This document shows, piece after piece, positions 45,660 through 59,547 of a stretch of 64,000 bases of DNA. Origin of the DNA: Mya arenaria (lineage: Eukaryota; Mollusca; Bivalvia; Myida; Myidae). A program made the translations under genes and the position numbers. The stretch covers positions 4,419,001 through 4,483,000 of the forward strand of contig NC_069135.1 of the NCBI RefSeq assembly GCF_026914265.1, in the 5' to 3' direction. Within the stretch, counting starts at the first letter, position 1. The number at the start of each line of letters is the position of its first letter. The notes under the pieces were generated by a model. That model searched no databases, was not told the DNA's origin, and was given only the letters and a program-made list of their open reading frames with translations.

Positions 45660-48093
45660 CTGGATCTGGAACTTGTCTCAAAGTTAGGACTCAAGACTCA
45701 GGCAATCGAAATTTCCAAGTATATCCAAAATATGCGTTTGTAGAAAACATTTCAGACGATGCCTGGGTTGAAATATCGGTAGTGGCGTTGATCAGGCGGA
45801 CTCGAAGATTACCGAGAGGCGTGGTGAACGACACGAGGACACGGACAAACATACCATCGCACGGGGAACATGTATTTTCTTACCCATCGTTTCTTATATT
45901 ATTTGAAGTTTTATTTTATGACTATATGACCGTTCAAAGGTATCGCGCAAGGAAATGACAATGAGCGTTAGAATATTGAACATCGGTAAATGGAAAAGGA
46001 AAACTTCGTGTAAATCCAAAACGATTTGAAAAATAATTGTTTTACAGACAACAATTCAATCAGACACCTTTCTCAGTGTCTTATTTTTTGTTATATTTTC
46101 GTCATTACGTCGCCTTTTGTTGATTTGAGTTATAGTGTCACTACAATAATGCTGCCTTGCTGTTCTATTTTAGACACTTTGGTCGTGTCTGGACATTGAA
46201 ACCACGTCTAATGTTACTTATGAGTTAATCTGCGTCAATTATATGCAACAATATACTTTTGGAAACGTTCTGCAAATTATCACTGACAAGTGCATTAATC
46301 CCAGTTAGCATTCGTACGACTGTGAAAGGTCATATCTAATGTGTGCAATAACTGGAGTCTAAGATAAATCATAAATAATGAGTTCACATTCGACAATCAT
46401 AAATAACACATGATTTATGGTTAAATTTTGTCGATATTCTATAATTTACAACTTTTTACATGACAAATAAGTGTTTATAGTATACATTACAAAAACAGCA
46501 ACTGTTTGTAATGGTTAAAACTGGCTGTATATTATTACGTATCGATTACTCAATTTTTGTAAAGGGTCATCCAACATGGCTTTTATTGTCTATAAAAAAG
46601 CTTCAAAATTTGTTAATCACATTCCAGCGAGGTCATTATATTTTACAATAAAGAAATATATAGAAAACAAACGCCATCCCCTGGCGACCATGTCATATAT
46701 TCGAATTCCCATGAATTGAACTAATATGTTAGTTAGAGGGTCATTATAACCCCTGTGGTCATTATAGAAACACTTCTCTGAAAATTATCCAATGTCGATC
46801 TTGAACTCAGATTCAAGTAAGCTTTTTTATATTTATATTTACGTTAGACATATTTTGAAAACATCACTGTTGTTGGCAATGTTTCTTTACACAAATCTAG
46901 CAAAGTGCTTCGTGAAATAATTTCAAAATCGTTTTGTCGGTATCAAACAAGAATTTTTAACTTTTTCAACCAGCCATAGTATATTAAAAGCCTGCCCCAT
47001 TTTTTAAATAAATGGTCACCAAGAGAACATTTTTGTGAAATTATTACTAAATTGGTCCCCAAGTTTTCAACAACATTTATATTATATTTCCAATAAAGCC
47101 ACATGTACATGGAAAGTCTGCCGATCCTCTGGGACTCTACTTCTCGTTGTATACCGATAGCTAGAACAAAACACTGTTAAACATTCAACTTCTGTCAATT
47201 TCGCTAAGCACACATGTTTAAGGGAGAAATACTCAATCTCTTCCTGTTAACCGACCCCACCTATTTTCAGAATCAAATTCTATGCCACAGGAAATGACAA
47301 GAATGTTTTAAAACATGCAAATAGATTTCTACCAACTGCTTCTCGACCATACGTACGTACATTATATTTCTTTAACCGAATTCCTAATCCCCCCCCCCCC
47401 CGGGGAAAATTTTGAATGTTATGATTTTCTTAAAGCTCAAGCAAAACGCCACAAAATGAGATATGTTTGCGCTCTGAAGGAGGGGGAATAAGTGAGTAAA
47501 GGACTTCTAAACTACGTTGCCCTAAGTAGTTTCTTTTAACTTTTATCTGTAATTTCACTAATGTATAATGATCGTTTATTAGATACAAGTTGGTAAATCA
47601 TCGTTCTTGAAGTTCCATGAAGGTTTTCTAATAATTCATACCGCGCGAATTGGTGTAAATTACGTTACTGTTAAAACATGGCATAAAAAGAAACGTTTTT
47701 ATAGAAACAATGTTAACACAGAGTGCTTTTACAAATAAAGTCATGTTATTTTTGCTTGACGAAAGAGGTATGCCATATTTTAAATACGTATTAAATACGG
47801 AGATAACGCGTGTGTAATTTACGTTACTTTTACTTGTATTTTGCATACTAACGATTGATGCTGGTCATTTATAAATACCCTTTACACAATTAATCACTTT
47901 AGTTGTACACACATTATATTCTGGTTTTATTTCTAATTTGAGACAGTGATAAAACCTACGTTACCATGATAACGTTACTTAGACGAAAGATTTTAATGTT
48001 ATAGGTAAGTTTCAATGTTATAGTTAAGTTTCATGAAAAGATTGGAACATATCAAAAAGAGTTGCAAACAAGTTAATAATAAAACACATACTA
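45660..48093. other. no recognisable gene
   Basis: AT-rich DNA. A 100-codon ORF (45656-45958 plus) and an 82-codon ORF (45232-45480 plus) have no recognisable motif and no splice context that supports them. A poly-C run lies at about 47391-47401. Confidence 0.4.
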
Positions 48094-51000
48094 TAAAACA
48101 ACAGCATTCGTCACAATCGATGGTTGTCCAGTGTTGTGGGTACATTCGCCAGAATCGATAGTTGTCCGGTAAGGCGCAGTGGTGTTATTTGGTACCTTCG
48201 TCAGAATCGAAAATTGCCCGATATAAGGCGCAGTGGTGTTGTTGGTGCATTCACCAGAATTGATAGTTGTCTGGTAAGGCGCAGTGGTGTTATTTGGTGC
48301 GGGTAAGGTGCAGTGGTGTTATTTAGTGCATCCGTCAGATTCGATGGTGTCCGGTAAGGAGCAGTGGTGTTATTTAGTACAATCGTCAGATTCGACAGTT
48401 GTCCGGTAAGGCGCAGTGGTATTATTTGATGCATTCGTCAGAATCGAAAGTTTCCCGGTAAGGCGCATTGGTGTTGTTGGTACATTTGGCAGAATCGATG
48501 GTTGTTCGATAAGGCGCAGTGGTGTTATTTGGTGCATTCTTCAGAATCAATGGTGGTCGGGTAAGGTACAATGGTGTTATTAAGTGCAGTCGTCTGATTC
48601 GATAGTTGTATGGTAAGGCGCAGTGGTGTTATTTGGTGCATTCGTCAGAATCGATAGTTGTCTGGTAAGGCGCAGTGGTGCTATTTGGTATATTTGTCAG
48701 AATCAATAGTTGTCTGGTAAGGTGCAGTGGTGTTATTTGGTGCATTCGCCAGAATCAATGATGGTCGTCCGGTAAGGCGCAGTGGTGTTATTTGGTGCAT
48801 TCGCCAGAATCAATGATGGTCGGGTAAGGTGCAGTGGTGTTATTTGGTGCATTCGCCAGAATCAATGGTGGTCGGGTAAGGAGCAGTGGTGTAATTCTAT
48901 TCATTCGCCAGAATCGATGGTTGTCCGGTAAGGCGCAGTGGTGTTATTTGGTGCATTCGCCAGAATCAATGATGGTCGTCCGGTAAGGCGCAGTGGTGTT
49001 ATTTGGTGCATTCGCCAGAATCAATGATGGTCGTCCGGTAAGGTGCAGTGGTGTTATTTGGTGCATTCGCCAGAATCAATGATGGTGGTCGGGTAAGGTG
49101 CAGTGGTGTTATTTGGTGCATTCGCCAGAATCAATGATGGTGGTCGGGTAAGGTGCAGTGGTGTTATTTGGTGTATTCGCCAGAATCAATGGTGGTCGGG
49201 TAAGGTGCAGTGGTGTTATTTGGTGTATTCGCCAGAATCAATGGTGGTCGGGTAAGGCGCAGTGGTGTTATTTGGTGCATTCGCCAGAATCAATGGTGGT
49301 CGGGTAAGGTGCAGTGGTGTTATTCAATTCATTCGCCAGAATCGATGGTTGTCCGGTAAGGCGCAGTGGTGTTATTTGGTGCATTCGCCAGAATCAATGA
49401 TGGTCGTCCGGTAAGGTGCAGTGGTGTTATTTGGTGCATTCGCCAGAATCAATGATGGTCGTCCGGTAAGGTGCAGTGGTGTTATTTGGTGCATTCGCCA
49501 GAATCAATGATGGTCGTCTGTTAAGGTGCAGTGGTGTTTTTAGTGTATTCGCCAGAATCAATGATGGTCGTCCGGTAAGGTGCAGTGGTGTTATTTGGTG
49601 CATTCGCCAGAATCAATGGTGGTCGGGTAAGGTGCAGTGGTGTTATTTGGTGTATTCGCCAGAATCAATGATGGTCGTCCGGTAAGGTGCAGTGGTGTTA
49701 TTCAATTCATTCGCCAGAATCGATGATGGTCGGGTAAGGTGCAGTGGTGTTATTTGGTGCATACGTCAGAATCAATGATGGTCGTCCGGTAAGGTGCAGT
49801 GGTGTTATTTGGTGCATTCGCCAGAATCAATGATGGTCGTCCGGTAAGGTGCAGTGGTGTTATTTGGTGCATTCGCCAGAATCAATGATGGTCGTCCGGT
49901 AAGGTGCAGTGGTGTTATTTGGTGTATTCGCCAGAATCAATGGTGGTCGGGTAAGGCGCAGTGGTGTTATTTGGTGCATTCGCCAGAATCAATGATGGTC
50001 GGGTAAGGTGCAGTGGTGTTATTTGGTGCATTCGCCAGAATCAATGGTGGTCGGGTAAGGTGCAGTGGTGTTATTTGGTGCATTCGCCAGAATCAATGGT
50101 GGTCGGGTAAGGTGCAGTGGTGTTATTTGGTGTATTCGCCAGAATCAATGGTGGTCGGGTAAGGTGCAGTGGTGTTATTTGGTGCATTCGCCAGAATCAA
50201 TGATGGTCGTCCGGTAAGGTGCAGTGGTGTTATTTGGTGCATTCGCCAGAATCAATGATGGTCGGGTAAGGTGCAGTGGTGTTATTTGGTGCATTCGCCA
50301 GAATCCATGATGGTCGTCTGTTAAGGTGCAGTGGTGTTATTTGGTGTATTCGCCAGAATCAATGGTGGTCGTCCGGCAAGGTGCAGTGGTGTTATTTGGT
50401 GCATTCGCCAGAATCAATGATGGTTGGGTAAGGTGCAGTGGTGTTATTTGGTGTATTCGCCAGAATCAATGATGGTCGTCCGGTAAGGTGCAGTGGTGTT
50501 ATTCAATTCATTCGCCAGAATCGATGATGGTCGGGTAAGGTGGATTGGTGTTATTTGGTGCATACGTCAGAATCAATGATGGTCGTCCGGTAAGGTGCAG
50601 TGGTGTTATTTGGTGCATTCGCCAGAATCAATGATGGTCGTCCGGTAAGGTGCAGTGGTGTTATTTGGTGCATTCGCCAGAATCAATGATGGTCGTCCGG
50701 TAATGTGCAGTGGTGTTATTTGGTGTATTCGCCAGAATCAATGGTGGTGGTCGGGTAAGGTGCAGTGGTGTTGTTTTGGTGCATTCGCCAGAATCAATGA
50801 TGGTCGGGTAAGGTGCAGTGGTGTTATTTGGTGCATTCGCCAGAATCAATGGTGGTCGGGTAAGGTGCAGTGGTGTTATTTGGTGTATTCGCCAGAATCA
50901 ATGGTGGTCGGGTAAGGTGCAGTGGTGTTATTTGGTGCATTCGCCAGAATCAATGATGGTCGTCCGGTAAGGCGCAGTGGTGTTATTTGGTGCATTCGCC

Positions 51001-54000
51001 AGAATCAATGATGGTCGTCCGGTAAGGTGCAGTGGTGTTATTTGGTGCATTCGTCAGAATCAATGATGGTCGTCCGGTAAGGTGCAGTGGTGTTATTTGG
51101 TGCATTCGCCAGAATCAATGGTGGTCGGGTAAGGTGCAGTGGTGTTATTTGGTGCATTCGCCAGAATCAATGATGGTCGTCCGGTAAGGTGCAGTGGTGT
51201 TATTTGGTGCATTCGCCAGAATCAATGATGGTCGTCCGGTAAGGCGCAGTGGTGTTATTTGGTGCATTCGCCAGAATCAATGGTGGTCCGGTAAGGCGCA
51301 GTGGTGTTATTTGGTGCATTCGTCAGAATCAATGATGGTCGTCCGGTAAGGTGCAGTGGTGTTATTTGGTGTATTCGTCAGAATGAATGATGGTGGTTGG
51401 GTAAGGTGCAGTGGTGTTATTTGGTGCATTCGCCAGAATCAGTGGTGGTCGGGTAAGGTGCAGTGGTGTTATTTGGTGCATTCGCCAGAATCAATGATGG
51501 TGGTCGGGTAAGGTGCAGTGGTGTTATTTGGTGTATTCGCCAGATTCAATATGGTGGTCGGGTAAGGTGCAGTGGTGTTATTTGGTGCATTCGCCAGAAT
51601 CAATGATGGTCGGGTAAGGTGCAGTGGTGTTATTTGGTGCATTCGCCAGAATCAATGGTGGTCGGGTAAGGTGCAGTGGTGTTATTTGGTGCATACGTCA
51701 GAATCAATGGTGGTCGAGTAAGGTGCGGTGGTGTTATTCAATCCATTCGCCAGAATCAATGGTGGTCGGGTAAGGCGCAGTGGTGTTATTTGGTGCATTC
51801 GCCAGAATCAATGATGGTCGTCCGGTAAGGTGCAGTGGTGTTATTTGGTGCATTCGCCAGAATCAATGATGGTCGGGTAAGGTGCAGTGGTGTTATTTGG
51901 TGCATTCGCCAGAATCAATGGTTGTCCGGTAAGGCGCAGTGGTGTTATTCAATTCATTCGCCAGAATCGATGGTTGTCCGGTAAGGCGCAGTGGTGTTAT
52001 TTGGTGCATTCGCCAGAATCGATAGTTGTCTGGTAAGGCGCAGTGGTGTTATTTGGTGTATTTGCCAGAATCAATGGTGGTCGGGTAAGGTGCAGTGGTG
52101 TTATTTGGTGCATTCGCCAGAATCAATGATGGTCGTCCGGTAAGGTGCAGTGGTGTTATTTGGTGTATTCGCCAGAATCAATGATGGTCGTCCGGTAAGG
52201 TGCAGTGGTGTTATTTGGTGCATTCGCCAGAATCAATGATGGTCGTCCGATAAGGTACAGTGGTGTTATCTGGTGCATTCGTCAGAATCAATGATGGCCG
52301 GGTAAGGCGCAGTGGTGTTATTTGGTGCATTCGCCAGAATCAATGGTGGTCGGGTAAGGTGCAGTGGTGTTATTTGGTGCATTCGTCAGAATCAATGATG
52401 GTCGTCCGGTAAGGTGCAGTGGTGTTATTTGGTGTATTCGCCAGAATCAATGATGGTGGTCGGGTAAGGTGCAGTGGTGTTATTTGGTGCATTCGCCAGA
52501 ATCAATGGTGGTCGGGTAAGGTGCAGTGGTGTTATTTGGTGCATTCGCCAGAATCAATGGTGGTCGGGTAAGGCGCAGTGGTGTTATTTGGTGTATTCGC
52601 CAGATTCAATATGGTGGTCGGGTAATGTGCAGTGGTGTTATTTGGTGCATACGTCAGAATCAATGGTAGTCGAGTAAGGTGCAGTGGTGTTATTCAATCC
52701 ATTCGCCAGAATCAATGATGGTCGTCCGGTAAGGCGCAGTGGTGTTATTTGGTGCATTCGCCAGAATCAATGATGGTCGTCCGGTAAGGTGCAGTGGTGT
52801 TATTTGGTGCATTCGCCAGAATCAATGATGGTCGGGTAAGGTGCAGTGGTGTTATTTGGTGCATTCGCCAGAATCAATGGTTGTCCGGTAAGGCGCAGTG
52901 GTGTTATTCAATTCATTCGCCAGAATCGATGGTTGTCCGGTAAGGTGCAGTGGTGTTATTTGGTGCATTCGCCAGAATCGATAGTTGTCTGGTAAGGCGC
53001 AGTGGTGTTATTTGGTGTATTTGCCAGAATCAATGGTGGTCGGGTAAGGTGCAGTGGTGTTATTTGGTGCATTCGCCAGAATCAATGATGGTCGTCCGGT
53101 AAGGTGCAGTGGTGTTATTTGGTGTATTCGCCAGAATCAATGATGGTCGTCCGGTAAGGTGCAGTGGTGTTATTTGGTGCATTCGCCAGAATCAATGATG
53201 GTCGCCCGGTAAGGTGCAGTGGTGTTATTTGGTGCATTCGTCAGAATCAATGATGGTCGGGTAAGGCGCAGTGGTGTTATTTGGTGCATTCGCCAGAATC
53301 AATGATGGTCGGGTAAGGTGCAGTGGTGTTATTTGGTGCATTCGCCAGAATCAATGATGGTCGTCCGGTAAGGTGCAGTGGTGTTATTTGGTGCATTCGC
53401 CAGATTCAATGGTGGTCTGGTAAGGTGCAGTGGTGTTGTTTGGTGCATTCGCCAGAATCAATGATGGTCGTCCGGTAAGGTGCAGTGGTGTTGTTTGGTG
53501 CATTCGCCAGAATCAATGATGGTCGTCCAGTAAGGTGCAGTGGTGTTGTTTGGTGCATTCGCCAGATTCAATGGTGGTCGGGTAAGGTGCAGTGGTGTTA
53601 TTTGGTGCATTCGCCAGAATCAATGGTGGTCGGGTAAGGCGCAGTGGTGTTATTTGGTGCATTCGCCAGAATCAATGGTGGTCGGGTAAGGTGCAGTGGT
53701 GTTGTTTGGTGCATTCGCCAGAATCAATGATGGTCGGGTAAGATGCAGTGGTGTTATTTGGTGTATTCGCCAGAATCAATGATGGTCGGGTAAGGTGCAG
53801 TGGTGTTATTTGGTGCATTCGCCAGAATCAATGATGGTCGTCCGGTAAGGTGCAGTGGTGTTATTTGGTGCATTCGCCAGAATCAATGATGGTCGGGTAA
53901 GGTGCAGTGGTGTTATTTGGTGTATTCGCCAGAATCAATGATGGTCGTCCGGTAAGGTGCAGTGGTGTTATTTGGTGCATTCGCCAGAATCAATGATGGT

Positions 54001-55985
54001 CGGGTAAGGCGCAGTGGTGTTATTTGGTGTATTCGCCAGAATCAATGATGGTCGTCCGGTAAGGTGCTGTGGTGTTATTTGGTGCTTTGGCCGGAATCAA
54101 TGATGGTCGTCCGGTAAGGTGCAGTGGTGTTATTTGGTGCATTCGCCAGAATCAATGATGGTCGGGTAAGGTGCAGTGGTGTTATTTGGTGTATTTGCCA
54201 GAATCAATGATGGTCGGGTAAGGTGCAGTGGTGTTATTTGGTGCATTCGCCAGAATCAATGATGGTCGTCCGGTAAGGCGCAGTGGTGTTATTTGGTGCA
54301 TTCGTCAGAATCAATGATGGTCGGGTAAGGCGCAGTGATGTTATTTGGTGCATTCTTCCGAATCGATTGTTGTCCGGGAAGGCGCAGTGGTGTTGTTGGT
54401 GCATTCGTCAGAAACGAAAGTTGCCCGGTAAGGCGCAGTGGTGTTTTGGTGCATTTGTCAGAATCGATGGCGGTCCGGTAAGGCGCAGTGGTGTTATTTG
54501 GTGCATTCTTCCGAATCGATTGTTGTCCGGTAAGGCGCAGTGGTGTTGTTGGTGCATTCGTCAGAAACGAAAGTTGCCCGGTAAGGCGCAGTGGTGTTAT
54601 TTGGTGCATTCGTCCGAATCGATGGTGGTCCGGTAAGGCGCAGTGGTGTTATTTAGTGCATTCTTCAGAATTGATGGTGGTCGGGAGAGGTGCAGTGGTC
54701 TTGTTGGTACATTTTCCAGAATCAATGGTGGTCGAGAAAGGTGAAGCGGTGTTGTTGGTACATTCGCCAGAATCTATGGTTGTTCGGTAAGGCGCAGTGG
54801 TGATATTTGGTGCATTCGTCAGAATCGATATTTGCCCGATATAAGGCGCAGTGGTGTTGTTGGTGCATTGGTCACAATTGATAGTTGCCATGCAAGGCGC
54901 AGTGGTGTTATTTGGTGCGGGTAAGGCGCAGTGGTGTTATTTGGTGCGGGTAAGGCGCAGTGGTGTTATTTAGTGCGGGTAAGGCGCAGTGGTGTTATTT
55001 GGTGTGGGTAAAGCGCAGTGGTGTTATTTGGTGCGGGTAAAGCGCAGTGGTGTTATTTGGTGCGGGTAAGGCGCAGTGGTGTTATTTGGTGCGGGTAAGG
55101 CGCAGTGGTGTTATTTTGTGCGGGTAAGGCGCAGTGGTGTTATTTGGTGCGGGTAAGGCGCAGTGGTGTTATTTGGTGCGGGTAAGGCGCAGTGGTGTTA
55201 TTTGGTGCGGGTAAGGCGCAGTGGTGTTATTTGGTGCGGGTAAGGCGCAGTGGTGTTATTTGGTGCGGGTAAGGCGCAGTGGTGTTATTTGGTGCGGGTA
55301 AGGCGCAGTGGTGTTATTTGGTGCGGGTAAGGCGCAGTGGTGTTATTTTGTGCGGGTAAAGCGCAGTGGTGTTATTTGGTGCGGGTAAGGCGCAGTGGTG
55401 TTATTTAGTGCGGGTAAGGCGCAGTGGTGTTATTTGGTGTGGGTAAGGCGCAGTGGTGTTATTTGGTGCGGGTAAGGCGCAGTGGTGTTATTTTGTGCGG
55501 GTAAGGCGCAGTGGTGTTATTTTGTGCGGGTAAGGCGCAGTGGTGTTATTTGGTGCGGGTAAGGCACAGTGGTGTTTTTGGTGCATTCGTAGAATCGATT
55601 GTGGTCCAGTAAGGTGCAATGATGTTATTTAGTGCATCCGTCTGATTCGATGGTGGACCGGTACGGAGCAGTGGTGTTATTTGGTGCAGTCGTCATAATC
55701 GATGGTGGTCCGGTAAGGCGCAGTGATGTTATTTGTTGTATTTGTAAGATTCGATAATTGTCCGGTGAGGCGCAGTGGTTTTATTTGGTGCATTCGTTAA
55801 AAACTTAAAATCGATGGTTGTCCGGTTAGGCGCAGTGGTGTTATTTAGTGCATTCGTCAGAATCGATGGTGGTCCGGTAAGGAGCAGTGGTGTTATTTAG
55901 TGCATTCGCCAGAATCAATATTTGCTCGATATAAGGCGCAGTGGTGTTGTTGGTGCATTTGCCAGAATCGATTGTTTTCTGGTAA
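48094..55985 (+). repeat. 7.9-kb minisatellite, 51/55-bp units
   Basis: The long form of the unit is 'gcattcgccagaatcaatga' + 'tggtcgtccggtaaggtgca' + 'gtggtgttatttggt' (55 bp). A 51-bp form lacks four bases in the 'cgtccgg' region. Variants with 'attcaattcattcgcc' mark particular units and recur at long intervals (801 bp: 49700 and 50501; about 957 bp: 51736-51970 and 52692-52930), showing higher-order duplications. The first kilobase and the last 1.5 kb are more diverged. Short ORFs of 60-117 codons in the array, on both strands, are by-products of the period. Confidence 0.95.
54895..55575 (+). repeat. 29-bp sub-array inside the minisatellite, ~23 units
   Basis: The unit 'gcgggtaaggcgcagtggtg' + 'ttatttggt' (29 bp) is the parental 51/55-bp unit with the 'attcgccagaatcaatggtg' segment removed. 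The copies are far more uniform than those in the rest of the array (differences limited to g/a at 'aaagc' and a/t in 'ttatttagt/ttattttgt'). A single short unit already appears at about 48300-48329. Confidence 0.93.
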
Positions 55986-56121
55986 GGTATGCGACCCTGG
56001 TTCGATTTTTCAGTCTTAGTGCATGTGATTTTGGCCATTGGTGACCAAGCCGGACAAGATGGTTTCCTCTGACTACTCCAGTTCCCTCCACAACACGAGA
56101 CCTCACTCACACGCAACATCG
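55986..56121 (+). mobile_element. SINE-like fragment
   Basis: It begins with a B-box-like 'cgaccctggttcgatttt' and continues 'gatggtttcctctgactact' and 'ccagttccctccacaac', a block seen in many invertebrate SINE/LINE tails. The A-box half is missing; the minisatellite runs directly into it. Confidence 0.5.
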
Positions 56122-56804
56122 TGCCAACGAGAATGATTAATATGTTGTAATAACTTGTTTCACAATCGTTGTAAAATAAATAAGTTTAAACTAATTATTG
56201 TCATAGTATACATAAAAAATAAAACACCTAAATATAGTAGATCTATTTACAACTAGTATAACCCTACCTCCCCACCCCTCAGCAATTACTTCCATTAAAT
56301 GCCATGACACATCAAAATCAAGTTCAAATCTTAAGGAGATACTTTCTATTTAAAAAAATATTTCGACTTTTAGAGACAAGACAATCATGTGATTAAATAA
56401 AATGAACTCCTTAAAATTAAATTACTTGTCCAGTTTCCGAATATTTAAAGCAAGGCAGAGAATAAAATGTATATGCCTGTAAAAAGGGGTACAAAGGTGC
56501 AAAAATGACATTTGCAGTTTTTAGAAGTTATAAAAAGAGTACTTTATTAAAAACATTTTGGCCAAAAATTGAGGTCAAATCTTAAGTACTTTCGTTTTTG
56601 TGCCGATTCAAAGAAGCACAGGTGTCAAAAAACGGCAGATTTTTTTAAGAGACAAGTTTACAACAAAACATGTTGTTTTTTCATGTCTCTTTATAATTTG
56701 TAGTAATATATCATGAACAAAATAACATATTATTTCACTGATGGCAAAATTCTAGTAAAATCATGATAACAGTAGCAATTGCAAATACATTGTTACCATG
56801 ACAT

Positions 56805-57480
56805 GCACAACAAGAGCACCGCCAGCGGGTGCTGAACGCTCGTCTGATTTTATCCTTCTACTGTTTATTTATTTTATATTTTACATTTGATAGTGAACAG
56901 GTATTCCAAAGTTTGAAAGTGATAGCTTTGATAGTTTGCTTTAAGTGACCCAAGCACAAAACTTAAAAAATGAGACTAGCTAGAAATTACAAAGTTCAAA
57001 AATACTAAAAAACAGGTAAGACTCAGCATCTTTAGGGTACAATGTGAAGAAGGGTATAAGATGAACAAGTTCCCCAAGTTTCAAAGTTATAGCTTTGATA
57101 TTCATGTAAGTGACCTAAATTAACGCAAAACTAATCTTAAAAAATCAGCTTAGCTAAAAATTATTAAGTCCAAAAATACTAAAATATCCCCCCCCCCCTC
57201 CCCCAACCCTTCCAAATGTTAGACTCAAAAACCTGTTTGATATATTGAAGGCAATGTCAATTTATTGTCTGTGAACAAAATTGAATTCAATCCCAACAGA
57301 AATTGAAGAAGTTTTGTCCAATTATCAAAATCAACCAAAATCCATCAAAATTAATGTTTTTTTTACCCCAAAAAAACAGGCGAGACTCTGCATCTTTAGG
57401 GTACAATGTGAAGAAGGGTATTAGATGAACAAGTTCCCCAAGTTTCAAAGTGAAAGCTTTGATAGTTTCTGTGTAATTGA
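56805..57480. repeat. dispersed repeat with ~370-bp internal duplication
   Basis: After 'caagagcaccgccagcgggt', the segment 'catctttagggtacaatgtg' + 'aagaagggtat' + 'agatgaacaagttccccaag' occurs at about 57026 and again at about 57388, and a weaker copy begins near 56893. A poly-C tract lies at 57187-57202. Confidence 0.6.
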
Positions 57481-57539
57481 TATTCACGCAAGACTTAACC
57501 AATGCCTCCGAAGACACAATCAAGTGAAGACAATAGCAT

Positions 57540-58392
57540 ATCGTTTTTTAAAATAAATCAGACAAGCTAATAAAATGCAGCAAATAGGTATCAAACATAC
57601 AGCTCTTAAAAAATTACTCAATTAAACTGAGTATCGCCAGTCACATTACAAATATACTTTGGGGAAAAATACAGAATGATTAAAATACTTTCATTGCTAT
57701 GGTGATTAAAGCTGAAGTAGATTAGTCTTGTGCACAATACATATTAAATCAAAATATCCAATAAAAAAAGTACAATTAAGTTGAATTAACCGATATTTCA
57801 TGTATCTATGCATTTGTTACTTTCCTCATTATACACAATATAATTTAAGACAGTAACAAAATTCAGTAGAATAGCAATAAAAATTACTTATTGATATAAA
57901 TGTTGCCATGGCAACGAAAAGTACAAACTAGTGTATTTCTTTGTTTTGAAATAGTATTACTCAACACAATAACGTATTATAACACATTATGCAAATATTA
58001 TAATTATAATAAATGATGACAACAGTCAAAAAAATGTTACCATGGCAACCACAAGTATCCATTTCAATACATGACATATAAGGGATCAACAAATTAATTC
58101 TTAAAAACTACTGCATAACATAACTAGCAAATTATGTTATATAAACAATACACATTTCAACATATTACATGTTTTGTGTCCGCATTGCATTTCAGACTTA
58201 TAAATCTGGTCCAACGTAAATTTACTGGATAAAAATGTAATGATTCAAGCATACATAAGACTAGTTAATCAGAATTAGCTTGACTTAAAATATCAAGGGA
58301 AATTGGTGAAAAAGTTCACAGGTGATTGGCTACAACAATAGTTAAGAACATATTTCACTCTACCATACCTAAATTGTATCATTTATTATAGA
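57540..58392. other. AT-rich DNA left of the second transposon
   Basis: No ORF of note. The palindromic phrase 'ttgccatggcaac' or 'ttaccatggcaac' occurs at about 57902 and 58036, each followed by 'aagtac/aagtat', suggesting a diverged duplication of about 135 bp. Confidence 0.4.
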
Positions 58393-58428
58393 ATATCGTC
58401 GCTTTCGGACGAAAAAGGCCTAACTAAA
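58393..58428 (+). repeat. left TIR of the 4.6-kb transposon
   Basis: It starts ATATCGTCGCTTTCGGACG; 18 bases are perfect against the right TIR, then several mismatches. It lies next to an A-rich tract. Confidence 0.8.
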
Positions 58429-58959
58429 AAAAAAACGCTTTTTCAGGAGATAGAAAAAACTAAAAAAAATATAAAGTTTTTACCGAAAAACGCTCATATT
58501 ATAATATAATGTTCAAAATATAATACAATTAATATAGCTTTGTTGAAATTGTTTGTTTTGCATCTGAATTTTGCAAGTTTTGAGTTAGGTATGTTTCTGT
58601 CTTTATTTGCTCGTTTTGTAGCGAGATATGTAAAATAATGAACATTCATCAAACCCAAATCTACAATAATGTACAGTTTCTTTGCATATTTATTGCACTA
58701 AAACAATGTAGTTTCATTTTGATATACCATATCAATGTTGTCTATGATTTACAAAATCTGCATAATAAATGTTTGCTGTTATGAATGCATGGCAAAAAAA
58801 CAACAACAACAAAACCTTTCAATTCTCAATCTTGAACAGAAATAAAACAATGAACTATATAAAACAAAATTAATTAAAACGCCCTATTCTTAGATGACTT
58901 TGCTCATAATTGTTAGAAGAAATCATATGCACATTACGATAACATGTAAATTACATGTT

Positions 58960-59480
58960 TGTGGTTGGGGGGTTAAACAAATTGTTGTAATATCAACTTT
59001 TAAAGACATCACTATCACATACATGTACAGATAAAGTCTTACCTAGACACACACAATAAACAGCACAGTCTATTATATTTAAACGTTGAGGCAAAGGTAC
59101 TTTTGCCAAAGAACAAACAACATGGTGAAAAACCTGTCTTTAAGTACATGTATTATACACTTACTGGCGAAAAAGGTTTATCGCATATTTGTGTATTCAG
59201 ATTAACAACCATGTTGTAAGTGCAAACTTCTTAAAGACATCACTAAAATAGTTTAAAAGTCTTACTTAGACAAATACAAATACCAGCATAGTGTATGAAA
59301 ATTAAAGAACAAACAGCATGGTGAAAATCTTGTCATACTTATACACGCACGAAAACATGTTTGTGGAAAAACAAAACATATTTTGTGAAGGCAAACTTCT
59401 TTGTGACAACACAATAATAGACGTGTATAGATAAAGCACACATCCGGAGAATCTATAAATCCTAAAGATTGTGGCAAATA
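58960..59480. repeat. subterminal degenerate repeats in the 4.6-kb transposon
   Basis: 'taaagacatcacta' occurs at 59001 and 59232, and 'gaacaaacarcatggtgaaaa' at 59111 and 59308; a third partial unit follows near 59390. Period is about 200-230 bp. They lie between the transposase 3' end and the left TIR, where transposase-binding subterminal repeats are often found. That function is only a suggestion. Confidence 0.5.
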
Positions 59481-59547
59481 CGGATATACCAAATGCAAAA
59501 CCACATTAAAAATAACTTAAGATAGTCATAGCAAACTGTTACTACGT

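Noticed and set aside
45232..45958. Two ORFs of 82 and 100 codons near the Mutator-like MITE
   Set aside because: No motif, no splice context, and a tRNA-like SINE head lies between them. Probably chance.
48124..54790. ORFs of 60-117 codons in the large minisatellite
   Set aside because: They follow from 51-bp (17-codon) units; the 55-bp units shift the frame repeatedly and no conserved protein results.
48094..55985. Resemblance to a CRISPR array (regular repeats with variable parts)
   Set aside because: The repeats are tandem with no unique spacers, the DNA is eukaryotic and there are no cas genes.
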